64,000 bases of DNA from Cristatella mucedo (lineage: Eukaryota > Bryozoa > Phylactolaemata > Cristatellidae). The notes beneath the pieces were generated by a model. The model was not told the DNA's origin, searched no databases, and saw only the letters and a list, made by a program, of their open reading frames with translations. This document shows positions 56,018 through 64,000 of this stretch, piece by piece. Each line of letters starts with the position of its first letter. The first letter of the stretch is position 1. Where the stretch lies: positions 62,001-126,000 of the forward strand of contig WPIO01000283.1 in assembly GCA_009760855.2 (NCBI GenBank). Direction: 5' to 3'. The translations under genes and the position numbers were made by a program.

Positions 56018-56155
56018 GCCGAGCTGGTCTGGTCTAGCGGTTAAGGTGCTCGCCCCGACCAAGGTCTGACTGAGGTCGTGGGCTCGAGCCCCGAGGCATG
56101 AGTGAAGCGCCTGAATAGAGAATAAGTTCTCTTGGGGCACTATATAAATGAATTA
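56018..56155 (+). mobile_element. SINE1, best-preserved copy
   Basis: GCCGAGCTGGTCTGGTCTAG with GGTTAAGGTGCTCG (A-box region), GGTCGTGGGCTCGAGCCCC (B box), then the LINE-B-like tail AAGCGCCTGAATAGAGAATA, AGTTCTCTTGGGGCACTATA and an AT-rich end. Total about 138 bp. Confidence 0.85.
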
Positions 56156-56384
56156 TATATTACTTCAGTACTGTCAGCACATTTACACTTCACCATTAGC
56201 GAGATACAAATTACTCATCTATTCTTTACCTCACAGCCTATGTGAGAGTGACCCTATTTCATCATTGCAACTACAAGCTCTTGCTGTCACGGCCATTTTG
56301 CCACTATCATTGCTTGCTCTGCATGTACGAATCACTTCTTGTTTCTTTACCTACGAATGCAGAGACAACCCTTTCTACCCCGAC
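56156..56384. other. Unassigned spacer
   Basis: An open frame that fuses by chance with the following LINE-B frame. It has no recognisable content. Confidence 0.3.
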
Positions 56385-56866
56385 TATCTGTCAGATATAC
56401 TACCCCATCAGGCTAAGCATCGTACCACCCGCTTTTCGGAATCCAACAGTCTAGAAATACCTCATACAAACCTTAAATCCTTTGGAGACCGTGCATTTAG
56501 TTCATACGCTCCCAAAGCCTGGAACTCCCTCCCGACCTGCGTCAGAACATCCCCTGACCTGACCACATTTAAAAGGAACTTAAAAACATACCTATTTAGG
56601 ACAGCATTTAGTGTGTCCCTGTGATTCGTCCTTGATGTGCTTATGCATGCTGACACTGTGCATGCTGCCACTAACCACATTTGCATGCTGACCCTGTGCA
56701 TGTCACCCCTAACCATTATTCATTTCGTTTGTTTTTTCAAGCATGATTTTACTTACCATTAAATTGCATTTCACTTTACAACAAATGTAAAGCGCCTAGA
56801 GAGAGATTAAGTTCTCTGAGGGCGCTTTATCAAGTGAATTATTATTATTATTATTATTATTACCCA
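56385..56866 (+). mobile_element. LINE-B C-terminus and 3' end
   Basis: It starts at YLSDILPHQAKHRTTRFSES and is open to the family ending (LFRTAFSVSL) at 56624. The 3' untranslated region, hairpin and (ATT)n tail at 56840-56864 follow. It is close in sequence to the copies at 45823 and 37960, indicating a recent subfamily. Confidence 0.86.
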
Positions 56867-58370
56867 TAGGACAAGTTAAATAGAAACAAGATACCTGTTC
56901 ATTGCAGGTAGACTGCCATTACAGCCATAATTTTAATACCACGTTTGTATAGTGCCCTAAGTGAACAAAATATCTCACCACGTGCGTTACAAGTCACTGA
57001 ATGATATCTTGATGTGACATGCATGCAGCAGATAGCAAGTATAATGCCTGGCATGCTAAAGCCAAACAAGACACACTCAGAACTACTTGCTTGCACAACC
57101 TCTGGCCGAAAACATGCGGCGAACCATGCATTACAATTCCACATTGCTAATGTCGCGTCCAACCCCCCATATCGTCCCTGCCGGCCAGAATCCTAGAATA
57201 GTGTGTTCCTACCCGCCAGAACCTTGATGCAACCGTCTGCAGCAACCGTCTTCAGCAGTGTGCTAGGTCATGCTATAACAGTCAGTTTTCTAGGCAAGGG
57301 CACATGTCACACAACTCTATTTACAACCCGAGTGTACCAGTCAATTCATTCTCTTAAGGTGGCAATCTCATGGGGTCAAGCAGCATTCCAAATGAGAGCT
57401 TTGAATCTAATTACTCCTCAGTGTTTCGTTGGTTCACCTACAGGCACTTTCGATTATAAAGCGGTAAGAAATAGCTAGGCAGAGCCACATTGAGACCAAG
57501 TAGAAAATACATACCTTCACTGCAGTTCGGAAAATATCTCCACCAGTGTAGATATCCATATAGTGCATAAGAGACAACGATGATGGAGCAGTCACAGATC
57601 ACCATCACATACGATATGATACAATTTACCTGTTTGATTCTATCACATGCCTATAGGCTGCCTGCTACTGTAGAAGCTAGTCCAACATGAGCGATACGAA
57701 GAGGCTCTATGTAAGTTTGCAGTTGAGGCCGTCAGGACGTGCAGCTAGCTAGTGAAGCTGCCTTACTCGTGCTGCAACTGCTTAGCATGTCAGAATCTAT
57801 TTATAGCCTTGCGTTCCCACGTAGCAGCATTCATGTCAGCAAAAGAACTGACAAGTGAAGCACAGCGTCCGGTCGGAAGTCGGCAGGTCTCACCGGCCAG
57901 ACAGGCCCCTGCCGGACTAGGTAGCTTAGCTGTGGCTCAGCAAATGCGATCAGACTCCGTCTGCCTCCTCAGCTTGATTTATTACAAGGCAGTTGAAGCA
58001 ATATTCACATTTATATAGTCTCTTTATAGCCTTAGTGGTCATCACTCCCACTTTCAGCAGGCAATGGAGAATTGCCAGTTTCAATACTCCAATGGCCCAC
58101 CTATTTCGTAAATTAAGAGCCCTTTATACTTAGGGTCAGACCCAGGGCAGCAATAAAGGCAAGGCAATATAACTAAATCGTTTAGTCTATGCGAATGAGC
58201 TTATAGCAACCGTTGGCTAACCAATTGCTTGCCAGCTGTACGGCCAACTCTCTCAAGGTAAGGCCTACCTGAACCACACGTCTTGTAGTGGCAGACAAAG
58301 GACACTTCCTTTGTGCCACTCGGGCTAAGGGTACCCACCATAGCCTACCTGCCGTTCGGCCAGATCTGAC

Positions 58371-58373
<3 letters not shown>
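56867..58373. other. Unassigned
   Basis: No repeat or domain was recognised. The frame 57203-57478 (91 codons) ends near a GCG/GTAAGA donor-like site but has no family signature. The frame 57752-58018 is likewise unsupported. Confidence 0.3.

Positions 58374-58413
<40 letters not shown>
58374..58413. repeat. (TC)n microsatellite
   Basis: Twenty near-perfect TC units. Confidence 0.95.
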
Positions 58414-58417
<4 letters not shown>

Positions 58418-58829
58418 CGTGAAATTAATATAAAACGAACAAATAAAGAAAAAGTTATTCAGTTGCACAGCCAGTATGAGATACAGCAACGATTATTAGA
58501 CTCTTAATGAAAAGTGTACTAGTCACAAGGCAGACCTAATGGCTGGGGGGACTGTACACCAGTGAAACAGGTGGGAAACAAGCAATGACGACGATAAAGC
58601 AAGGTAGCACTATGCAGCAGAAGGCTATGAGCGATCAACAAGTATCAGGTAAGGTAGCTTGCAAGCCCTATTTTGTGCCTAGTGTCAGAGGTCGTAAACT
58701 CAACTTCTAAGTACCGTGGTGTACATCTTTATCTCTCTTATCCCTTGCGTTTGTTTACTGCTATGAGCAAATTAAAATGTTATAGCATTATATATAAAGT
58801 AGTAGCAAATCAGAAAACTGCCTACAGGA

Positions 58830-59005
58830 GCCTGTCTCGATCTGTTAGATAGCAGTGGGCAAATGCCGCCGACGAGTCTAAGCCCGGGCTTAAAATGCTT
58901 GCACGTCACGATCCAAGTCGTGGGTTTAAGTCTTGCTACAGGCAAACGATTATTGCCAAGTGCAAGGAGGCGTGATAGCTGTTAAGTCTCTTTTGAATTT
59001 GGAAA
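58830..59005 (+). mobile_element. Degenerate SINE2-like element
   Basis: GTCGTGGGTTTAAGTCTTGC corresponds to the SINE2 B-box region and GCGTGATAGCTGTTAAGTCT with CTTTTG corresponds to its body. The head is barely recognisable. It is older than the other SINE2 copies. Confidence 0.4.
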
Positions 59006-60301
59006 TGAGGCACTTTGATTAGCAAAGCTTAACTGTTTTAATAGAACCTAGTGTGACTTGTCAAGAGTTTTTAATCACCTGTCTGTATGCATAATCGCAT
59101 GAATGGATGCAAATCTGAAACTCAGGAAAACCACAAAAAACTATGCATCTTTAAAGCCTACTCACTGCTTAAGCTGCTTTCGGTTTTATACTGAAGCCAA
59201 AAGACTTAATTTCGCCTCAAGAGTAGAAATAAAAAAGCTGTGCTGATTTACAGAGACTGGAACAACTAATTTACAACTAATATAAAACTTAATCTACAAC
59301 TAATATATAACTAAAAGACAACTAATATATCTGAATAGAGCCAGCAGCTTACAGTGGCTTGCAAACATTAATCCGCATCGGAGGCAGGAGCGAATGCGAT
59401 CGGAAAGGTATGACTAGAACCACCCAGGAACTCATCAACCTCACTGTTAGTTGCTATTAGAAGATGAACACTGGTCTTCTTACAACAGAATAAATTGAAC
59501 CACTTAGATGCCCATTAAAGCCGCCACTATCTATGGCTAGTAGCTGGTCCTACAATCAATGGAGTGAAGTGCTGCAGACACGTGTAGCAGCACCGAGAAC
59601 ATGACGATGCTAGCACAATCACTTGCTATGACGTCATCAGTAAAGTGGAGAAGATCTTCGGTTATGGCAGCATGGAAGCCCTAAGCGAGTGATAAAACAA
59701 AAATGGAAACAGATCGAAGTATTACCATTAGGGAAAGATAAATTACTAACGTACAGGATTTCGTGTTTTCAACTTGGTCAATGATTTTTTATTAGTCAAA
59801 GAGACAAACTTCAGAAAAGAATATCCAAAGTTTAAACTGCTAAATGTACACTTCATTCTCCGGAAGTATTGCTTGCACTTTAGGTAAGAGCTTTCGTCGG
59901 GTTTACAAATACACTGTATATTCCGATCTGTTACTCGCCTTAACAGTTCCTACTTGAATGTATTGCAATAGCTGTTGCTAGGTGTTGAGACTTAAGTTCA
60001 AGACCTTGCGGACATATACATCAAGCAACTCTGACCATAACGCAGGAAAGTGCGGCATGCAAGCTAGTGGCTCGGCAGCAGAAAGTCATAGATTGGCAAT
60101 GTGTCCTAAAATGTGAGCTCACCTGCCACGTCACCAGCTCTAGCACCATCCTTAGAGACACTAACATCGTCAAAGAGTTGGCCAAGACAGTCTACAAGGA
60201 CAAATGCGCCAAGGGCTGCAACTTCGGAATGTCGGAAAGGTTCGCGTATCAGCACATTGAGCTAGGCCATGCACGGGCTGCATTGCTTTGTAGGCAGCTA
60301 C
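59006..60301. other. Unassigned; probably partly intron
   Basis: No repeat or gene was recognised. The donor of the TRIM-like fragment at 60301/60302 points into this region on the minus strand. Confidence 0.35.
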
Positions 60302-60717
60302 CTGCGGTCAGCTTCGGAGTTCCCATCCACGAGGTGATTACCTGATCCAAGTCCTCAGGCAGAGATCCACTCAGTGATACCAGCGTTTCAGCAGCCGGTA
60401 TATCTCTGAAGCTCTCCAGCTGTTTAGAAAGCACTTCGAGGCGTGACTGCAAGGTTACATGCTGGTCTAGGAAATCAGTATCGCATGCTGCAGCCGTGAG
60501 GCTGCTGATGTATGTCGAAGCATGCTGCACGGACTGGTGCAGCTGTTCAGCCAGGCCTTGCACGGTGGCAGCGCTAACCTCGAGCTGGTCGTAGCAGTCC
60601 TTGACTTTTCTCTCACAATTATCAGAGGCTTTGGTCACAGCATCCACCATATACTTCTTCCGGGTCTTAATCGTGTCCAAATGGATGGCACGAGCCGATT
60701 GGACGTCTTTGACCAGA
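60302..60717 (-). pseudogene. TRIM-like coiled-coil fragment cut by LINE-A
   Basis: On the minus strand the open frame reads from about 60717 through IHLDTIKTRKKYMVDAVTKA and a Glu/Gln/Leu-rich coiled coil to SWMGTPKLTAG, and ends in a GCAG/GTAGCT donor, phase 1. The same residue pattern, phase and donor position are found in the TRIM-like exon ending at 12366. The RING and B-boxes that should precede it are missing: at about 60720 the sequence changes to a LINE-A endonuclease-linker piece. It is a disrupted paralogue unless an upstream exon lies beyond the LINE. Confidence 0.68.
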
Positions 60718-60721
60718 TTCT

Positions 60722-61665
60722 TTGTCTTTAAAATTGACTAGACCTCCCTCAGACCCCGATTTCTTGAAACGAGGTTCCACCCTGCGCTTAACCCGGCGCA
60801 TCTTTAGGAGCTTTTTTAAATTGAAATTAATCTCCACGACTTTGAACACGAATAGAGCGAACGGGAGCATTCTTGTCAAGAGCGCTCCTGAGTGCCATGT
60901 TCATCGCATCAGTGAGGGTATCGAGGCTTCCGGTCGAGTCTGAATGCAGATCAAGAAGACCTGCATCACAAACAGATTTCAAAAACTTGTCCATGTCAAT
61001 GCTTTGTAATTAGTTACGTCGTTTGGCAATTTCGACATTGCCCTGTACGTACGAGGGAGCAGGAACAGTAAACGAGACCGAACAATGATCTGAGAGGGTC
61101 AATGGGCACACCACAAAGTCAGTGGGGAGGACATCCTTAGTTATCACGAGATCTAGAATGTGGCCATCGACGTGTGTGCTATGATTAAAGTGTTGGGCCA
61201 AACCAAAATTCTCCAGACTGTCAAGAAATGAGCGGACCTGGCTGATGCTAGGGTTGTCAACGTGAATATTGAAACCTCCTACAATCAGTAACGGCCTGTC
61301 ACACACAAATATTTTAGCGAGGAACTCTGAAAACTCCTCTATAAACAAGTTTAGACAGCCAGAAGGAGGCCGGTATATCACAACGGTGAGAGGCATTGTC
61401 TTTGACGAAGACCTGATAGCAACCGATCCAAACGACGACCCATGCGAGAAACTGCACATTTTATAGCCAAATGATTCGCGAACTACAATTGCAACCCAGC
61501 CACCAACCTTGTCAGAACGCATGGACTGATAGAATGAGAACCCGGTTGGGGTGGTCTCGGAAATACAGCTACTGGAACAAGGTGTCATTCAGGTTTCGGT
61601 AAGCAGAAATGCATCTAGCTTCTCCTGGACCAAGTTATCGTGGATAAGTAACCCCTTGGTTTTTA
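60722..61665 (-). mobile_element. LINE-A endonuclease part, lacking RT and 3' end
   Basis: The frame 61588-61010 is intact and encodes most of the APE-like endonuclease: ISETTPTGFSFYQSMRSDKV, TVVIYRPPSGCLNLFIEEFS, LLIVGGFNIHVDNPSIS (Gly for the catalytic Asp of the GDFN motif), HVDGHILDLVITKDVLP and LSDHCSVSFTVPAPSYVQGN. It keeps the frame that the 36930-41220 copy has lost, and the SDH motif is intact here (SDN there). The linker with MRRVKRRVEPRFKKSGSEGG follows, then the element stops. Loss of the 3' half is not the usual LINE truncation. Confidence 0.8.
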
Positions 61666-61916
61666 TCGAACGCAGGATACAGGTAGGTTCTCGCTGACCG
61701 GCCGGAGAAGGCCCGCCGGTAGGTATCGACTAATGGCAGCATCGCATCTTATGCTAAGCAGGTCCTGTTTTGTGTAGCATATCCGAAGACAGCTCATAAA
61801 TAGTCACAGCGAAGATAGCAGCGGAATACCCGAACGTATTACCGAGAAATCAAGTATAGGTCCAAACAGGGCTAGGAGTCGCCGGAGGCCGCTCTTTAGC
61901 GCGGGGAGGAATCGGG
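61666..61916. other. Unassigned spacer between LINE-A pieces
   Basis: GC-rich, with no similarity to the leader of the other LINE-A copy. Content not recognised. Confidence 0.3.
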
Positions 61917-62222
61917 TCGCACAACAGCATCACAAATTAGAAGAGCAAAGCCTTTTAATCAAGATGCATTTAATCATGCCTAGGGTATCCCATGAGCAGC
62001 AGTTTGGTGTTATCGTTATGTAGTTTCAAGATGTTTTTCGACATCCAGGATGGAATTTCGGCAAGGCAAGCACCCAGTTTATCAGTTGGTCCATCAGCAT
62101 CACCAATTAGAAGAGGGAAGCCTTTTAACCAAGATACATGCCTAGGGTATCCCATGAGCAGCAGTTCGGTGTTATCAAGGCAAGCACCCAGTTTATCAGT
62201 TGCTGCAGAAGATTCCGAGGGT
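61917..62222 (-). pseudogene. Rearranged LINE-A thumb fragment with internal duplication
   Basis: The blocks ATDKLGACL and TELLLMGYPRH occur twice (about 62220-62150 and 62080-61975) because a part of the LINE-A thumb region is duplicated in tandem. It joins the inverted-duplicate unit at 62223 at the same position as in the 29 kb copy. Confidence 0.65.
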
Positions 62223-63062
62223 GGCTGACCCCAATCTCCACATGAATTCAGAAACTCCTTACTGAGGTCAGGATCCGAACTATAGTACAAGTTTATTGGC
62301 AATATTTAGGGGATCGATATGCTCTCCTAAAAGATTTGACTGCAATCACGCTAACTCATCAAGTTTCAGGAAGACAACAGTTCCACAGTTCTAAGAGATC
62401 TTGGTAACTTACAGATAGGCTTTACTAAGACCAGCATTGCCCTGAAGGTCAGTATAAACCCAAGGCAGAGCATGTGGAATACACAGCAGCTAACATTGTT
62501 GGAACCTGCTGGATCTGAGCAACTGGTGTAGTCACTAAGATCCTTAGTCAACACTCGTTTCAATGGCAAGCATAAGAATGTCACAAGGCAGAATGGAGAG
62601 AAGTGATTTGGCTCTTACGGTCTATGGTAGGCTTTGTTGAATAGCACAAAAACACCACTCTTTTGTTACAAAGAACTTTGCTACTTACCCCTTACGTAAT
62701 TATAACGTTTGTTGTGGTAAGTTCCAATATGTCTGTGCACCTCTAAGGATAACTGTGAGGCCAGTGTTTCGCTGACTTTTCAGGCTGGGAGGTAGAATTG
62801 GCCGACGATTTGAACATAGAATGGCTCGAAAAAGTTGAGAGAAAAGAGGTAGAGGGAAGTAATTATAGTGATACAGCAGTACTTGTAGTACTGACAGCAA
62901 TGGTGATATGGATTTCCTGTCCATTCCATGTAAATTTTGAAAGATTGGGACATAACTTATCGCATGCCATTTTAACTCACGAACCACAAATGATATACCG
63001 GCTTGTGGCCCATTTAGCATGCTAATTTTCTGAAAGGCAACACAGTAAAAATGCAGATACAC
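62223..63062 (-). repeat. Inverted-duplicate unit, copy 2
   Basis: The reverse complement aligns along its length with 29130-29954. It ends within a few bases of the zinc-finger exon acceptor at 63070. No coding domain was recognised. Confidence 0.7.
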
Positions 63063-63075
63063 TGCTCTTTTGCAG

Positions 63076-63549
63076 TATGGGAAGAAGTTTCTGCACGCTG
63101 GCCACCTCCATCGTCACGAGCTCAGTCACACTGGCATGAAGCCGCACGAGTGCGAGCAATGCAAGCGGAAGTTCACTCAGGCAAGCCATTTGAAAGTGCA
63201 CCGGCTAACTCACACCGGCACGAAGCCGTACGCCTGCGATAAGTGCGGGCAGTGGTTCTCCCAATCCAGCCATTTGAGAGGTCATCAGCTGACCCACACC
63301 GGGGAGAAACGCCACGCCTGCGACGTCTGTGGAAACTGGTTCGGGCGGTCCTTCCACTTGAAGCTACACATGAGGACGCACACGGGCGACAAGCCGCACG
63401 CATGCAGCGAGTGTGACAGGGGTTTCGCAAGTCCGAGTAACCTCCGAGCTCACATGAGGACGCATTCGGGTAAAAAGCATCCTGCAAACGCTCGTGCTGG
63501 CCTCGATCCGAGTTCTCCGTCGCCTGCAAGTGCAGCCGTCCCAAAATGA
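63076..63549 (+). CDS. C2H2 zinc-finger protein exon
   Basis: A TTTTGCAG acceptor precedes TATGGGAAG. The exon opens inside a finger (YGKKFLHAGHLHRHELSHTG, whose Cys pair must be in the previous exon). Four complete fingers follow with TGEKP-like linkers: HECEQCKRKFTQASHLKVH, YACDKCGQWFSQSSHLRGH, HACDVCGNWFGRSFHLKLH and HACSECDRGFASPSNLRAH. It closes with a Pro/Ser/Ala-rich tail and a TGA at 63547-63549. This would be a sequence-specific DNA-binding nuclear protein. The composition is GC-rich and the frame is undamaged. Confidence 0.82.
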   Translation, partial: YGKKFLHAGHLHRHELSHTGMKPHECEQCKRKFTQASHLKVHRLTHTGTKPYACDKCGQWFSQSSHLRGHQLTHTGEKRHACDVCGNWFGRSFHLKLHMRTHTGDKPHACSECDRGFASPSNLRAHMRTHSGKKHPANARAGLDPSSPSPASAAVPK

Positions 63550-63840
63550 GCTAGTCTGAAAGTGCATAGACTGAACCACACAGGTCAAAAACCAGACTCT
63601 CGTGCTTTATGCGAGCGGGTACATCTGTGTGACAAGAGTGGGGGGACGACGACGACGGCGCTGACTCGTCAGAAGAAGCGCAACTCGCGGGTGCCTCATG
63701 TGCTTGCTGATGATCCGTGATCGCCGGATCTTCACGATTGAACGTTTGGAGAAGCATCTGCTGATTCGCACTTGGCACAAGACTTGTTGCTCGGTGCGAG
63801 AAGATGCATCAGGCAAGAAGCCTTAATAAGTTTGTTCTGA
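63550..63840 (+). pseudogene. Degenerate zinc-finger remnants downstream
   Basis: After the stop, SLKVHRLNHTGQKPD and, further on, LEKHLLIRTWHKT resemble the C-terminal halves of C2H2 fingers in broken frames. The Cys pairs are lost. This suggests the array was once longer or that part of it was duplicated and decayed. Confidence 0.45.
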
Positions 63841-63961
63841 CTGGTGGTGCTGTCAAAGCGAGCAGAACCTGTAGACTGGCATCTGTTCCAAGCAGAACTC
63901 GGCTGGTCTCTGTGCACAAGCAGCTGCCTGGTCCCAACTACGAAGCTGCAATCAGATTGGG

Positions 63962-64000
63962 ACCACGCAGCAGCAGCAGCTGCAGCAGCAGCTGCAGCAG
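63962..64000. repeat. (CAG)n-type trinucleotide repeat at window edge
   Basis: CAG units with CTG interruptions run to the window end. Whether they are coding is not visible. Confidence 0.85.

Overview
The window looks like repeat-dense nuclear DNA of an invertebrate animal. The evidence is RING/B-box/coiled-coil (TRIM-like) and C2H2 zinc-finger exons with GT/AG splice signals, tRNA-derived SINEs, and two families of APE-type non-LTR retrotransposons of the CR1/L2/Jockey sort. The phylum cannot be decided from the sequence. Family and clade names here are my own reading of motifs, not search results.

Transposon layer. LINE-A ends in an ATACATTACATT-type tail; its fullest copy is at 36930-41220 (minus). 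LINE-B ends in a hairpin followed by an (ATT)n tail, and about two dozen 3' ends are scattered throughout. Two tRNA-derived SINE families are present. SINE1 carries a 3' tail resembling the LINE-B hairpin tail; SINE2 ends in (ATTT)n. Many elements are nested, and several insertions still show target-site duplications.

Host-gene layer. Few convincing host coding segments are visible: a coiled-coil exon (5836-5964, minus), a TRIM-like exon (12366-13476, minus), a second TRIM-like coiled-coil fragment cut off by a LINE-A piece (60302-60717, minus), a GC-rich beta-propeller-like frame with two amber stops (52886-53977, minus), and a C2H2 zinc-finger exon (63076-63549, plus).

The unusual block. 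About 42.84-50.83 kb is strongly AT-rich and packed with short genes on both strands. Start codons of one divergent pair lie 12 bp apart, and one convergent pair has overlapping stops. Several plus-strand frames share an asparagine-leucine / proline / aspartate-alanine-threonine-lysine-tyrosine-valine-aspartate repeat typical of phage and viral tail-fibre or fibre-shaft proteins. No polymerase, integrase, packaging ATPase or capsid gene is visible, so it cannot be assigned to a viral family. I read it as a decayed, partial copy of a DNA-virus-like or virus-derived element, roughly 5.8 kb without its inserts. It is broken by stops and frameshifts and was later hit by three LINE-B copies and one SINE2.

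Layout. 0-11 kb: LINE fragments, with one LINE-B nested in another. 12.3-13.5 kb: TRIM exon. 13.7-36 kb: LINE/SINE debris, tandem and direct repeats and long unassigned stretches. 36.9-41.2 kb: near-full-length LINE-A. 42.8-50.8 kb: AT-rich relic. 51-57 kb: LINE-A, beta-propeller frame, LINE-B and SINEs. 57-60 kb: mostly unassigned. 60-64 kb: TRIM fragment, LINE-A pieces, an inverted copy of the 29-30 kb unit, and the zinc-finger exon.
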